Shown: positions 35,549 to 45,418 of the stretch, piece after piece
Layout: each line of letters starts with the position of its first letter
Numbering within the stretch: the first letter of the stretch is position 1
Assembly: GCF_900174585.1 (NCBI RefSeq)
Contig: NZ_FWPT01000005.1
Location: 124,001-188,000 of the forward strand
Source of the DNA: Parendozoicomonas haliclonae
GTDB lineage: Bacteria > Pseudomonadota > Gammaproteobacteria > Pseudomonadales > Endozoicomonadaceae
Length of the DNA stretch: 64,000 bases
Direction: 5' to 3'
Notes under the pieces: model-generated
Database searches by the model: none
The model's input: the letters and a program-made list of their open reading frames with translations, nothing else
What the model was told of the DNA's origin: nothing
Made by a program: the position numbers and the translations under genes

Positions 35549-37915
35549 ATGATAATAGTGAATGAGCATGCCAGGGAGTTTCATCTGCAGACGCAGAACT
35601 CCAGTTACATCATGAAGGTCAGTCCCTCCGGGCATCTGCTGCAGGTGTACTATGGCCGACGTCTAAGGCACCAAAGCGATTTCTCGGCCCTTCATCAGCA
35701 ATTTGTTTCACCTATCAGTGGTACACCCTGTTACAGCAAGGCACATCCCAACTTTGCTCTGGAGACAGCCTGCGTTGAACTTGGAACCAGTGGTAAAGGA
35801 GACTTTCGGGAACCGGCCCTGCACATCGAGCATGGGGATGGCAGTCGGGTGACCGATCTGGTTTATAAGGGTTATGAGCTGCATGATCATAAGGTTCCAT
35901 TGCCTGATTTGCCTCATGCCATTGATCCGAATGGAGAAGCTCAGACTCTCGCCATAACACTGCACGACACAGTGAAGGCTGTGCAGGTGGTGCTCTATTA
36001 CAGTGTCTTTCCTTACGTGGATGCCATTACCCGTAGTCAGGAGGTGACGAATCAAGGTGAGGAGAGCATCACCCTTGAGAGAGCTTTGAGTTTTACCCTG
36101 GACTTTACTCACCAAAACTTTGAGCTGTTAAGCCTGGAAGGAAAGTGGGCCAACGAAACCCAGCTAAATCGCCGATCGCTCAGTAAAGGCGTCACCAGCA
36201 TAGACTCCAAGCGCGGGGTCAGCAGTTCCAACCACAATCCTTTCCTGACTCTGGTTGAGCCGAGTGCGAATGAAAATAATGGACGCTGTTATGGCTTTGC
36301 CCTGATCTACAGCGGAAATCATCAGGCTATGGCGGAAGTGTCACCTCACGGTTTGACCCGGGTGCAGTTAGGAATAAACAGTTTCGACTTTCGTTGGCCG
36401 CTGGCTCCCGGAGAAGGTTTTTCAACACCGGAAGCGGTGATGACTTTTAGTGATAAGGGTCTGAACCGGATGAGCCAGAATTTTCATGGCTTTATTAATC
36501 GCCATATTATCAGCCCCCGTTGGCAAAACCGGCTGAAACCGGTTCAGGTCAATAACTGGGAGGCGACCTATTTTGATTTCAATGAAAGCAAACTGTTAAG
36601 GCTGGCGAAAAAGGCCAAAAAGCTGGGTGTTGAATTGTTTGTGCTCGACGATGGCTGGTTTGGCAAGCGTGACTCAGACAGCTCCAGCCTGGGAGATTAC
36701 TTCGACCATAAGACCAAGCTGCCCAATGGTGTTACCGGTATCGCTGAAAAGATCCGTGATCTGGGCCTGGAGTTCGGTATCTGGGTTGAGCCGGAAATGA
36801 TCTCGGAAGACAGTGAGCTGTATCGCAAGCATCCCGAATGGGCGATGACCTGTCCGGATCGTGAGCCATCTTTGGGACGGAATCAGTTGGTTCTGGATAT
36901 GGCCAATCCTGAAGTGGTCGGCTATCTGTTTGCCCAGTTATGTGATGTCTTCCGTCGTACGAAAACCTCGTTCGTAAAGTGGGATCATAACCGTAACTTC
37001 AGTGACGTATATTCCCGCCATCTTAGTAAAGACCAGCAACACGGCTACTACCATCGCTATATGCTGGGTACCTATGATCTGCTGTTCCGACTGCAGGCCG
37101 AGTTTCCGGATATTTTGTTTGAGTCCTGCTCCAGTGGTGGCAACCGCTTTGATATGGGCATGCTGTTTTTTATGCCCCAGACCTGGACCAGCGACAATAC
37201 CGACGCCGTAGAACGTATGAGCATTCAGTACGGAACCTCTCTGGTCTTCCCGCTGAATACCATGGGGGCTCATGTCAGTGGTCGTCCTTCCCATCAGGTG
37301 TTACGTATCACGCCGATAGAAACCCGTTTTAATGTTGCTGCCTTTGGGGCGCTAGGCTATCAGCTTGATCTTACCAGGCTGACCCATTTTGAAGAGCGGG
37401 CTATTAAGGAACAGATTGCCTGGTATAAACAGCACCGTCAGTTATTACAGTATGGTCGTTTTTATCGGCTGGAATCCCCATTTGAATCGAATCATGCCCA
37501 GTGGATGGTGGTGAGCGAAACTGGTGAAGAAGCGCTGGTGGGCTATTACCAGAAGTTGCAGGAGAGCAACCGTGGATATGAGCGATTATATCCACAGGGG
37601 CTTAATGTCGAACAGGATTACACCATTGAAACGCGCAAGCAGTATATGAATATCCGCCAGTTCGGTGAGCTGGTGAATGGCGAGATACCAATGATCAATC
37701 TCAAGGATCGCGGTGTGTTTCACGGTATTGTCGCCAATCGTTATCTGCAGGAAGTGGATGCGGAAATTTACCAGCTCAATGGTGATGCGCTCTGTTATGG
37801 CGGGCTGCCGCTGAAGCCGCAGTTTAATGCCACAGAGTGGACGGAGCATTTTCGTTTTATCGGGGACTTTGGCTCACGGATCTACCATATCCGGGCCAAA
37901 GACAATGACGCTTAA
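35549..37915 (+). CDS. GH36 alpha-galactosidase
   Basis: A 788-aa GH36 enzyme that removes terminal alpha-galactose. The nucleophile is Asp479 in VKWDHNRNFSD and the acid/base Asp549 in WTSDNTDAVER, with FESCSSGGNRFDMG between. The family's domain order (N-terminal beta-sandwich, barrel, C-terminal sandwich) fits the length. No signal peptide, so it is cytoplasmic. It is divergent from the GH1 operon and convergent with a TetR gene. A hairpin follows its stop at 37929. Confidence 0.94.
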   Translation: MIIVNEHAREFHLQTQNSSYIMKVSPSGHLLQVYYGRRLRHQSDFSALHQQFVSPISGTPCYSKAHPNFALETACVELGTSGKGDFREPALHIEHGDGSRVTDLVYKGYELHDHKVPLPDLPHAIDPNGEAQTLAITLHDTVKAVQVVLYYSVFPYVDAITRSQEVTNQGEESITLERALSFTLDFTHQNFELLSLEGKWANETQLNRRSLSKGVTSIDSKRGVSSSNHNPFLTLVEPSANENNGRCYGFALIYSGNHQAMAEVSPHGLTRVQLGINSFDFRWPLAPGEGFSTPEAVMTFSDKGLNRMSQNFHGFINRHIISPRWQNRLKPVQVNNWEATYFDFNESKLLRLAKKAKKLGVELFVLDDGWFGKRDSDSSSLGDYFDHKTKLPNGVTGIAEKIRDLGLEFGIWVEPEMISEDSELYRKHPEWAMTCPDREPSLGRNQLVLDMANPEVVGYLFAQLCDVFRRTKTSFVKWDHNRNFSDVYSRHLSKDQQHGYYHRYMLGTYDLLFRLQAEFPDILFESCSSGGNRFDMGMLFFMPQTWTSDNTDAVERMSIQYGTSLVFPLNTMGAHVSGRPSHQVLRITPIETRFNVAAFGALGYQLDLTRLTHFEERAIKEQIAWYKQHRQLLQYGRFYRLESPFESNHAQWMVVSETGEEALVGYYQKLQESNRGYERLYPQGLNVEQDYTIETRKQYMNIRQFGELVNGEIPMINLKDRGVFHGIVANRYLQEVDAEIYQLNGDALCYGGLPLKPQFNATEWTEHFRFIGDFGSRIYHIRAKDNDA

Positions 37916-37928
37916 TACAGGTTCGAGG

Positions 37929-37951
37929 CGGAAGCGGACGGGCCGCTTCCG
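37929..37951. terminator. hairpin between GH36 and the TetR gene
   Basis: CGGAAGCGG pairs with CCGCTTCCG across ACGGG. It lies between two convergent stops and can serve both. Confidence 0.7.
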
Positions 37952-37963
37952 TGAATACAGGAC

Positions 37964-38620
37964 TTAGCTGTTCCAGATATCTTTGTAGACCAGTGACAGG
38001 CGGAAACTGCGAATCAGCGTTTTAAAAGCGTTAATCAGTTTCATTGCTTCGTCTTCTTCGGACTGTGCGCAAAGGCGAATCGTGGAGCCAACAAGATGAG
38101 CCAGCAGCATGGCATAGCTTTTCAGGTCGTCGAGGTCTTCAGCATCCACGAAAGGCGACAGGGCCTCAACAATAATGGCTGCAGACTCTCGGCTACTTTG
38201 GACTTCCATATCGTTTTTGGTTTTATCCGTCGCCATGCTGTACCAGATATCGGTGATAACCGGTTCAGACTTGTACCACTCGTAGTAGTCGATCAGGAGA
38301 TCTTCGAGTACCTGAAAACCCTGTTCGAGGCTGTTAATGCCTTCCAGGCGGCTGGAGAGCAGCTCATTGGTGGCATCAATGTAACTTTTGTCGAGCGCAT
38401 GGATGATGGCGCGTTTGTTGGGGAAGTACTGATAAATAGAACTGGGAGTGACTCCGGCCCGTTCGGCCAGCTCGTGAATCTTCAGTCGGGCAGAGCCTTT
38501 TTCCAGTATCAGCTCCCGGGTGGAACTGAGAATGGCATCCACCCGTGACCGGCTGCGCTCCTGGGAGGGCGTGCGTCTGACCTGATTGGTTTTTTGGGGT
38601 GTAAGAGTGGTGTCGCTCAT
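37964..38620 (-). CDS. TetR-family regulator
   Basis: A 218-aa TetR-type repressor. The helix-turn-helix reads LKIHELAERAGVTPSSIYQY with FPNKRAIIHALD after it, typical of the family; the rest is the ligand-binding helical domain. It is divergent from the GH5-like gene starting at 38724, with a 103-bp AT-rich gap, the standard layout for a repressor controlling its neighbour. It may also act on the wider sugar locus. Ligand unknown. Confidence 0.88.
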   Translation of the reverse strand: MSDTTLTPQKTNQVRRTPSQERSRSRVDAILSSTRELILEKGSARLKIHELAERAGVTPSSIYQYFPNKRAIIHALDKSYIDATNELLSSRLEGINSLEQGFQVLEDLLIDYYEWYKSEPVITDIWYSMATDKTKNDMEVQSSRESAAIIVEALSPFVDAEDLDDLKSYAMLLAHLVGSTIRLCAQSEEDEAMKLINAFKTLIRSFRLSLVYKDIWNS

Positions 38621-38723
38621 GGTCAGTCAGATCGGTATTGGAATTTAGCGTCAATGTAACACAAATTTTGATTAGGAATGTTGTAAAAGGAAGGGCAGGG
38701 TTGGCCCTGGGGAGAAGTATCCT

Positions 38724-39866
38724 ATGTTAGAAAAGTGGTCAGCAGCCAAGGCTCATGTCTGGTATGAGCAATTGCCATGGTTGTGCGGCTATAACTATCT
38801 GCCAAGGACGGCCGTCAACTGGACCGAGATGTGGCAGGCTGACACCTTTGATCCGGTTGTTATCGATCAGGAGCTCAGTTGGGCTCGTCAATATGGCTAT
38901 AACACGCTGCGCACCAATCTTCAGTATCTGGTCTGGAGGCACGACCGTGACGGTCTGTTTAACCGGTTGAACCAGTTTCTTGATCTGGCTCGCAAACACG
39001 GTCAGTACGTGATGCTGTGTCCTTTGGATGATTGTGCCTTTTCCGGGGATGAGCCTTATCTCGGGCCACAGAAACAACCAGTTCCAGGCATGCACAACAG
39101 CCAGGCGGCCGGGAGTCCGGGGCGTAAGCTTGTCCGTGATAAGGGGCAGTGGCCGTTTATTGAAGCCTATATTCGTGACTTGATGAAATCCTTCGGTCAG
39201 GATGATCGGATCCTGATCTGGGATCTATACAATGAGCCCGGCAATCCCACCGTTTTTAACAAGATCTATAGCCCATTGACGTCTTTTCATTGGGGGTTCT
39301 CCCGCAAAAGCTTTGAGTTGTTGCAGGCGGTATTTGGCTGGGCACGTTCCGAAAACCCCACCCAGCCATTAACGGCGGGAGCCTGGGGTGCCGGCACCAC
39401 GGTAGAAGGTGGTGAGGGTTCTTTTTTATCCAGAGTCTTGGGGCATTTTAACAAAGGGGGCATGGAATACTTCGGTAATCGGTTTGACCGCTTTTGTCTG
39501 GAGCATTCCGACATTATCAGTTTCCATGGTTACGTGAATGCCTCAGCCATGGCTTCGATCATTGGTTATCTGCAGAAAACCTATCGACGACCTTTGCTGG
39601 TAACGGAGTGGCTGGCACGCCATCTTGACAGCACCTATGAACAACTGCCGTTGTTTAAAAGCAAAGGTGTAGGTTGTTATCAGTGGGGATTGGTTAATGG
39701 GCGCACCCAGACTCATCTGCCATGGATCGATCTGATGAAATTCAGTCGGGCGGATAAAAGTCTGTGGTTCCATGATGTGCTGAAAGCCGATGGAACTGCT
39801 TACGATCCTGAAGAGATGGCGTGTTTAAGAACGCTGGTTGATGAAGGTTTGGAGAGAGTCGGGTGA
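38724..39866 (+). CDS. GH5-like (clan A) glycoside hydrolase
   Basis: A 380-aa (beta/alpha)8-barrel hydrolase. The acid/base Glu is in [10 protein letters not shown] and the nucleophile Glu in [12 protein letters not shown], as in clan GH-A enzymes such as GH5; [11 protein letters not shown] and [11 protein letters not shown] are strand/loop matches. No signal peptide. It may act on beta-linked glycans taken up by the cell, but substrate is unclear. It is divergent from a TetR gene that likely regulates it, and a strong hairpin separates it from convergent fabB. Confidence 0.82.
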   Translation: MLEKWSAAKAHVWYEQLPWLCGYNYLPRTAVNWTEMWQADTFDPVVIDQELSWARQYGYNTLRTNLQYLVWRHDRDGLFNRLNQFLDLARKHGQYVMLCPLDDCAFSGDEPYLGPQKQPVPGMHNSQAAGSPGRKLVRDKGQWPFIEAYIRDLMKSFGQDDRILIWDLYNEPGNPTVFNKIYSPLTSFHWGFSRKSFELLQAVFGWARSENPTQPLTAGAWGAGTTVEGGEGSFLSRVLGHFNKGGMEYFGNRFDRFCLEHSDIISFHGYVNASAMASIIGYLQKTYRRPLLVTEWLARHLDSTYEQLPLFKSKGVGCYQWGLVNGRTQTHLPWIDLMKFSRADKSLWFHDVLKADGTAYDPEEMACLRTLVDEGLERVG

Positions 39867-39872
39867 GGGGAT

Positions 39873-39903
39873 ACCACTGCCACTTAGGATAAGTGGCAGT
39901 GGT
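39873..39903. terminator. bidirectional terminator between GH5-like gene and fabB
   Basis: A perfect 14-bp stem (ACCACTGCCACTTA and complement) around a 3-nt loop GGA, between two convergent stop codons. Confidence 0.85.
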
Positions 39904-39911
39904 TAAGCGGC

Positions 39912-41126
39912 TTAACCGTTGTAACGATCAAATACCAGACAGGCGTTGGTTCCACCGAAGCCGAAGCTGTTGGACATAACCCGGTTCAGAGTCATTTCCT
40001 TCGCTTCGCCAACTACGATTGGCAGGCCTTCAGCTTTTTCATCCAGCTGATCAATGTTGGCGGAAGCCACAACAAAGTTGTTTTCCATCATCAGCAGACA
40101 GTAGATCGCTTCGTGAACACCCGCCGCACCCAGAGAGTGACCACTCAGGGATTTGGTGGAGCTGATCAGAGGGCAGTCACTGCCAAAGGTTTCACGGATC
40201 GCGCCCAGCTCGGCAACGTCACCCACCGGGGTGCTGGTGCCGTGGGTGTTGACGTAGTCAATCGGACCCAGGCCTTCCATCGCCTGCTGCATGCAGCGGA
40301 TCGCACCTTCACCGGAAGGGGCAACCATATCGTAGCCATCGGAAGTGGCACCGTAACCGGTCACTTCGGCATAGATCTTGGCGCCACGGGCTTTGGCGTG
40401 TTCCAGTTCTTCCAGAACCAGCATGCCACCACCACCGGCGATCACGAAACCGTCACGGGCGGCGTCGTACGCACGGGAGGCTTTTTCCGGAGTTTCGTTG
40501 TACTTGCTGGACAGTGCGCCCATGGCATCGAACATGGCGGTCTGAGACCAATGCTCTTCTTCACCGCCACCGGCAAAGACGATGTCCTGCTTGCCCATCT
40601 GAATCTGCTCAACGGCGTTACCAATACAGTGAGCACTGGTGGCGCAGGCAGAGGTGATGGAGTAGTTCACGCCTTTGATCTTGAATGGCGTGGCCAGACA
40701 GGCGGATACGGTGTTACCCATGGTTCGGGTGACACGGTAAGGGCCAATACGCTTGACGCCTTTCTCCCGCAGGATGTCGGTGCTTTCTACAATGTTCCAG
40801 GTAGAAGCGCCGCCGGACGCTGCGATCAGACCGGTACGCGGGTTGGAAACCTGCTCTTCGGTCAGACCGGAATCAGCAATGGCCTGCTTCATGGCAATGA
40901 AGGCATAAGCCGCAGCATCGCCCATAAAGCGGATAACTTTACGATCGATGTGGTCTTCAAAGTTGATATCAACGGAGCCGGATACCTGGCTGCGGAAGCC
41001 CTGCTCCTTGTAGGATTCGTTGAAGCGGATACCGGAACGGCCTTCCCGCAGGGAAGCCAGTACCGACTCGGCATCGTTACCAAGGCAGGAAGTAATGCCC
41101 AGGCCGGTGACAACAACGCGTCTCAT
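39912..41126 (-). CDS. fabB: beta-ketoacyl-ACP synthase I
   Basis: A 404-aa condensing enzyme for elongation in unsaturated fatty acid synthesis. The active-site Cys lies in [14 protein letters not shown], the two His in [11 protein letters not shown] and GHSLGAAG, and the C-terminus [12 protein letters not shown] is the glycine-rich end of the family. It follows fabA by 14 nt, the usual gammaproteobacterial fabA-fabB operon. FabR-type control is common in relatives but no site was identified here. Confidence 0.97.
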   Translation of the reverse strand: MRRVVVTGLGITSCLGNDAESVLASLREGRSGIRFNESYKEQGFRSQVSGSVDINFEDHIDRKVIRFMGDAAAYAFIAMKQAIADSGLTEEQVSNPRTGLIAASGGASTWNIVESTDILREKGVKRIGPYRVTRTMGNTVSACLATPFKIKGVNYSITSACATSAHCIGNAVEQIQMGKQDIVFAGGGEEEHWSQTAMFDAMGALSSKYNETPEKASRAYDAARDGFVIAGGGGMLVLEELEHAKARGAKIYAEVTGYGATSDGYDMVAPSGEGAIRCMQQAMEGLGPIDYVNTHGTSTPVGDVAELGAIRETFGSDCPLISSTKSLSGHSLGAAGVHEAIYCLLMMENNFVVASANIDQLDEKAEGLPIVVGEAKEMTLNRVMSNSFGFGGTNACLVFDRYNG

Positions 41127-41140
41127 AGTATTAACCTGTC

Positions 41141-41653
41141 TTAAAAGTTGTCTGTGCGGGTGAACAGACCTACACGGAGGTCCTTCGCGGTGTAGATTTC
41201 ACGTCCATCCACGGACACGGAACCATCGGCTATGCCCATCACCAGCTTGCGGGAGATAACCCGCTTCACATTCAGGTGGTAGGTAACCTTCTTGCTGGTC
41301 GGCAGAATCTGGCCGGTGAACTTTACTTCACCAGAGCCCAGTGCCCGGCCACGGCCAGGGTTGCCCAGCCAGCCCAGATGAAAGCCAACCAGCTGCCACA
41401 TGGCATCCAGACCCAGACAGCCCGGCATCACCGGATCGCCCTGGAAGTGGCAGTCAAAGAACCAGAGGTCGGGAGTGATATCCAGCTCGGCGATAATTTC
41501 GCCTTTGCCGTATTCACCACCTTCGGCACTGATATGGGTGATACGATCCATCATCAGCATGTTGGGCAGGGGGAGCTGGGCATTGCCAGGTCCAAACATT
41601 TCGCCTCTGCCGCAAGCCAGCAGCTCATCGCGATCGTAGCTGTGTTTATTCAT
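41141..41653 (-). CDS. fabA: 3-hydroxydecanoyl-ACP dehydratase/isomerase
   Basis: A 170-aa hotdog-fold dehydratase/isomerase that introduces the cis double bond in fatty acid synthesis. Catalytic His69 and Asp83 are in [20 protein letters not shown] (two segments: [13 protein letters not shown] and LGLDAMW). Length is normal. It is the first gene of the fabA-fabB operon; its promoter must lie in the ~130 bp before the mobile element begins, so the element entered just upstream of an essential operon. Confidence 0.97.
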   Translation of the reverse strand: MNKHSYDRDELLACGRGEMFGPGNAQLPLPNMLMMDRITHISAEGGEYGKGEIIAELDITPDLWFFDCHFQGDPVMPGCLGLDAMWQLVGFHLGWLGNPGRGRALGSGEVKFTGQILPTSKKVTYHLNVKRVISRKLVMGIADGSVSVDGREIYTAKDLRVGLFTRTDNF

Positions 41654-41786
41654 CTCTCTTTCCGGTCAGGCGGATAAAGTATCTGCAGTATCAAGACCAA
41701 AACGGTATCTGCAGACACCTGTGACATTCTCAGACGGCAGTGACTATATCACTGGAGGCCGGTGGGTTTAATGACAATCCGTTATT

Positions 41787-41795
41787 GTTAACAAA
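41787..41795 (+). other. candidate left attachment core
   Basis: GTTAACAAA occurs here and at 58787-58795, in the same direction, outside both 12-bp repeat tracts. Nine bases can match by chance, and GTTAAC is also the outer motif of the 49.8-50.1 kb array. Confidence 0.3.
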
Positions 41796-41805
41796 AAATT
41801 TCGGT

Positions 41806-43062
41806 ATGTCATCAACTCGTTACAAGACAAGGGCTTCAGCCAGAAGAAGGCGAGCTGCTACCCGCAATGCTACAGGTTTTGCTACACACTGTGTTACCCG
41901 CAATGGTTTGTGGTATTGGCGCAGACGGCATAGTAATACCTCTATATGGCTGGCGTTACACACTGATTCTCACTGCCACGCACAGAGGATAGCCTTCCTG
42001 CTCGATTTGGCTTACGAGCGGGAGATAAGGCGATTGGCACTCTTTGATGAATTGCGGGAGAGGCTTGCAGCGATACGTGATGCGGCGGCAACAAATGCTG
42101 AGCTGACTCTAGCTGATCTGTTGATCAAGGAGAGCTACGAGGCTGAGGAGGCATTCGAGCCGATAGACAGCGTTGAATACGCCAAGATGGCTGTTGATTA
42201 CGAAAGAAAGGCACTGTCACATTTTTCTGTCAGGGTTGAGCCTTCGCCCCAGCAGGTTGCTCTTGCACCTCTCGTAGAACAGTACATTGATGAAAAGAGC
42301 AAGGAGTGGAAACAAGCGACCACAGCTACGAGTCATTTCCGTCAGGTATGGAACATGACGGGGATGTTGTCTGTCAGTGACATCAATAAAGACAATGTAC
42401 GAGCCTTTAAGAAGGTAATACGTGAGCGGTATAACGGGCAGACACCTCAGGGGCACTTCCTGAAGGCTCAGGGTTTCGTTTCATGGCTAATGTCTTCCAC
42501 TGATGTCATCGCCACAAACCCGTTCAAAGAGGTGGGAGGATTCAAGAACCTGAAGCGGGTCAATGAAAAAGGTGTAGTCAACGCTGAGATTTACGCTGAC
42601 ATTCTCGCTAATGTTCGCCCTATGTTTGTTCCGATGGTTAGCTTCCTGTACTGGACTGGCTGCAACATCAAGGAAGCCATAGGTATTCAGCAAGAACACT
42701 GGTTTGAAGAGAAAGGCATCAAGGCGGTCGTCATTACCGATGTTAAGAATGAGTACCGGAAGAGGGCGGTGCCACTGCACAGAGAAGTACTGCACTTGTG
42801 GGGCACTAACCTGATGTGGCCTACCAAAAGCAACTCAGTGAACTCCTTAACAGTATCGCTCAACAGAGAGCTGGAGCCTTGGGGTGTTACCTCTCACTCT
42901 TTCAGACACTGTATGACTAACCGCTTACGAGCCTTGGAGATACCTGATGCCTTGCGTTATCACATTGTCGGTCACTCCCCCAAGGGGACTTCTGATCGTG
43001 TGTACGGCTCAGGGTGGCCTCTGAGTAAGGTGCATGAGGTTATTGAAAGGCTGGAGCCGTGA
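41806..43062 (+). CDS. tyrosine recombinase (integrase), catalytic Arg I replaced
   Basis: About 418 aa from the ATG at 41806 (an in-frame start exists at 41740). The N-terminal part contains RNGLWYWRRR, like the first segment of phage integrases, then a core-binding SAM-like domain (~residues 145-230) and the catalytic domain. HxxR is in SHSFRHCMTNRL, the third box in IVGHSPKGTSDRVYG with the Tyr, and the beta-hairpin Lys in NEYRKRAVPLH. The box I Arg is missing: WTGCNIKEAIGI has Asn where the family has TGxR. The 12-bp repeats at 41856-41903 lie in its own coding sequence. It should move the element, if still active. Confidence 0.88.
   Translation: MSSTRYKTRASARRRRAATRNATGFATHCVTRNGLWYWRRRHSNTSIWLALHTDSHCHAQRIAFLLDLAYEREIRRLALFDELRERLAAIRDAAATNAELTLADLLIKESYEAEEAFEPIDSVEYAKMAVDYERKALSHFSVRVEPSPQQVALAPLVEQYIDEKSKEWKQATTATSHFRQVWNMTGMLSVSDINKDNVRAFKKVIRERYNGQTPQGHFLKAQGFVSWLMSSTDVIATNPFKEVGGFKNLKRVNEKGVVNAEIYADILANVRPMFVPMVSFLYWTGCNIKEAIGIQQEHWFEEKGIKAVVITDVKNEYRKRAVPLHREVLHLWGTNLMWPTKSNSVNSLTVSLNRELEPWGVTSHSFRHCMTNRLRALEIPDALRYHIVGHSPKGTSDRVYGSGWPLSKVHEVIERLEP
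41856..41903 (+). repeat. four tandem 12-bp repeats, left end (candidate integrase arm sites)
   Basis: Four 12-mers in a row, each beginning TGCTAC or TGTTAC: TGCTACCCGCAA, TGCTACAGGTTT, TGCTACACACTG, TGTTACCCGCAA. The same 12-bp phase and TGCTACACA start recur at 58705-58740. Confidence 0.75.
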
Positions 43063-43158
43063 AGGTGTAGGTAAAAACAGGCAGCTCACCGCATCCCAAG
43101 AGGGTACGTTAAGCTGCCTGTTAATGTGTGGTTATTGATTGGTGTTTTTGAAAACGTC

Positions 43159-43674
43159 TCATCTCAGAGCGTGGTGGGTGTTCAGACACAGACCGCTTTT
43201 TGCCACCTTCTCGCAGCCTATGAGCAATGCCTCAATGCTGTCTGCTGCTGCCTTAGATGTACACCGACACAGTTCCTCAATCTTCCAGAGGCTGGCAGCT
43301 TCCTCTCTCGTAGTCTTCCTTAGTGCATTATGCAGGAGGCTCTCGTGGTCTCTGGTGAAAGCATCCTTCAAGTGTTCTGAACGTCTGACGCTTAGTCTGC
43401 GTATAGATTGCCCTATGTAGCTCTCCAAGGTGTCAGGGTTGTACATACGGTAGACACGGATATAACGAGGTTCATCGCTTGAGCATCCATATCTCTTGCG
43501 GTGGGCTGTCTCCTTGCCTTCAGCGGTCTTGGAGTATTGCTTGTTGGCTAGTTTGATGCAGGCCTTACAGTGCCACTGTAGGCCATCCTTAGCACTGCTG
43601 GACTTGTGGAAATCGGCAACGGGCTTCTCAGAGCCACATTTAGTGCAGGCCTTGGTTCTCTTGGTGGTATTCAT
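43159..43674 (-). CDS. GIY-YIG-type nuclease with N-terminal zinc ribbon
   Basis: A 171-aa protein. An N-terminal zinc ribbon (CTKCGSEKPVADFHKS then WHCKACIKLANKQY) of the kind fused to phage HNH/GIY nucleases is followed by a GIY-YIG-like domain: VYRMYNPDTLESYIGQS, Arg in RRLSVRRSEHL and Glu in SIEALLIG. Such proteins are often free-standing homing endonucleases or have repair roles in mobile DNA. The first element of the GIY motif is altered (RVYRMY), so activity is not assured. It is the last gene of a minus-strand run. Confidence 0.75.
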   Translation of the reverse strand: MNTTKRTKACTKCGSEKPVADFHKSSSAKDGLQWHCKACIKLANKQYSKTAEGKETAHRKRYGCSSDEPRYIRVYRMYNPDTLESYIGQSIRRLSVRRSEHLKDAFTRDHESLLHNALRKTTREEAASLWKIEELCRCTSKAAADSIEALLIGCEKVAKSGLCLNTHHALR

Positions 43675-43772
43675 TGATTTTCTTCTTCTGGATTTTTACG
43701 CAGTCTTCGCTTTTGTCTTTGGGCGAACGCTGATCTTTGTTGTTGGGTTCTTTGGTGGGCGGCGGTACTGGG

Positions 43773-44711
43773 TTATGTGACTTCCAGTTCCATGTATTTA
43801 CGGTGGGCTTCCTCATTAAATGGCTCGATGTGGCCATCAGGGAAGACCATGATTGGTTTGTAAAAGGTATCTCGTGAGAGGTAGGGTTTAGCTTCCCTGA
43901 AGCGTTGGGTCTGCTTCGCCTTCCTATGGGTGTTCATCAGGGGGACACGCCAGAGCTGTTGTTCCTTGCTCCTTTCCAGTCTTTCCACTGCCTTCTGGGT
44001 CTCTTTATCTAGCTCATCCTGCAAGCGGTGAACAATGGGCTTGATCTGGTCAGAGAACCATTTGCCTACGGCCTGCATGCCTCGAGCAGAAACACAGCGT
44101 CTCTTCTGGTAGATAGAGCGACCTACGAAAGGGAAGGAGCGTTGCCAGTTAATCTCACTTGCAAGACAGCGGTCATAAACATCAGGCACTCGGTGGTTGT
44201 GATGGAGGATGCGAGGGTTCGCTTCCCAGACCGCACACGTAGCGAAGACGAAGCGTATGACCTCATGGCTGTCGAAGTTCTTTGCAAGGCAGTGGAGGAG
44301 GTAGTCACGCTTATGCTCAGGCTTCTTCAGCATGTCCTTGTTCACGTAGGAGTAATCCCTGAAGACCTGAGACTCCAGCTTCCTGATAACTGCAGCGAAC
44401 ATCTTGAAGGCTTTTAATGTGTGATGGGTCTCATCCAAATCCTGCCCAGTAGACATAATTCTGTCGAAGAGGTAGGTGGCAGCTCGATGTCTGCACTTCC
44501 ATAGGCCATGCTGAGGGTGCTTGTTCTTGATAGTACTGTATGGTCTCCAGTGCAGAGGCCTTCGAGGCATACCCCAAGTCTGAACCTTATTGTCATGCTT
44601 GGCGCAGTAACGAGACTTCTCGTTCTTGGTGGGCACTCCTCGGTGACCTTCAGCCTCACACTGAGGGCAGGTTGAGGTGATGGGCGTAGGGTTGTGACTC
44701 TTAAGCCCCAT
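43773..44711 (-). CDS. zinc-ribbon protein of unknown function
   Basis: A 312-aa basic protein I do not recognise. An N-terminal Cys cluster (CPQCEAEGHRG then RYCAKHDNK) looks like a zinc-binding ribbon. The middle is helical and rich in His, Arg and aromatic residues (PRILHHNHRVPDVYDRCL). It overlaps the next gene upstream by 11 bp (44701-44711), so the two are co-translated. The size and basic charge would fit a nucleic-acid-binding role; this is inference. Confidence 0.65.
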   Translation of the reverse strand: MGLKSHNPTPITSTCPQCEAEGHRGVPTKNEKSRYCAKHDNKVQTWGMPRRPLHWRPYSTIKNKHPQHGLWKCRHRAATYLFDRIMSTGQDLDETHHTLKAFKMFAAVIRKLESQVFRDYSYVNKDMLKKPEHKRDYLLHCLAKNFDSHEVIRFVFATCAVWEANPRILHHNHRVPDVYDRCLASEINWQRSFPFVGRSIYQKRRCVSARGMQAVGKWFSDQIKPIVHRLQDELDKETQKAVERLERSKEQQLWRVPLMNTHRKAKQTQRFREAKPYLSRDTFYKPIMVFPDGHIEPFNEEAHRKYMELEVT

Positions 44712-45069
44712 CTTTCAGAGGCTCTAATGTCTTGGCTGTATCAATCCCATGGCAGTAGACATCCTTCAACTCTCGGCTACTCATGAAGCGAATGCAGGGA
44801 GAACCTTTCTGGTACTTATCTGCGACAGGTGTGCCGTGTCTGGCAGGTCTGGGTACGCTTGGAAGAGAAGTGATATTGACCACTGTGAAGAAGTCACATC
44901 CTTCAGGCAGCTTATAGATACCGTGCTTGGCATGATATATCCTGCCTTCTGTCTCAAGGGTAAACTGAGTACCTGTGGTATCGAAGAAGCATGAGCCAGC
45001 AGGGGCTTTGACGGTGCAGCCTGCGTAAATAGGGAGCGGTGGCTGCTGGAAGGTAGGTTGTGTGTTCAT
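44701..45069 (-). CDS. small protein of unknown function
   Basis: A 122-aa protein, unrecognised. It starts with a Pro-rich segment (QPTFQQPPLPIYAG) and has no clear membrane segment. It overlaps the zinc-ribbon gene downstream by 11 bp. AGGAA lies about 10 nt before the ATG. Confidence 0.6.
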   Translation of the reverse strand: MNTQPTFQQPPLPIYAGCTVKAPAGSCFFDTTGTQFTLETEGRIYHAKHGIYKLPEGCDFFTVVNITSLPSVPRPARHGTPVADKYQKGSPCIRFMSSRELKDVYCHGIDTAKTLEPLKDGA

Positions 45070-45095
45070 CGTATTTGGATTCCTGGTACTTGCTT

Positions 45096-45335
45096 TCAGA
45101 AGCCTGACTTGTTGATTGCGTAGCGTATGTGATGCTCACGTTGACGTGTGCCGTGATCAGCGTACATGCGAGACACATCGGTCTTGTCCAGCTTCATATG
45201 TGCCATCATTTTGATGGCCTCCTTGATGACCACATGTTCAGAGCGACCTGTGTGCTCAATCAGGGCTTGCAGCATCTCGGTCTCAAGCATGTTCAGCTTG
45301 GTTCGGGTCGTAATGGGCGGGATAAAGGTGTCCAT
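45096..45335 (-). CDS. small ribbon-helix-helix-like protein
   Basis: A 79-aa protein. TRTKLNMLETEMLQALIEHT followed by RSEHVVIKEAIKMMAHMKLD has the strand-helix-turn-helix pattern of CopG/Arc-type DNA-binding proteins. It is one of at least three such small proteins in the element. Likely a dimeric DNA-binding regulator; target unknown. Confidence 0.6.
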   Translation of the reverse strand: MDTFIPPITTRTKLNMLETEMLQALIEHTGRSEHVVIKEAIKMMAHMKLDKTDVSRMYADHGTRQREHHIRYAINKSGF

Positions 45336-45418
45336 AATCGTCTTGTTCTTATCTGTGATAGGTTTAAGACCCCAGAGTGTGGCTCTGAGGTCTGGATGGG
45401 ATTAGGAAAGGGCGAGGG

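Noticed and set aside
41770-41778. AATGACAAT as attachment core (second copy at 58690)
   Set aside because: The right copy lies inside the right repeat tract's element side, which would leave the 12-bp repeats outside the element; also only nine bases.
41856-41903. CRISPR-like tandem repeats
   Set aside because: The repeats are 12 bp with no spacers and no cas genes; they fit integrase arm sites better.
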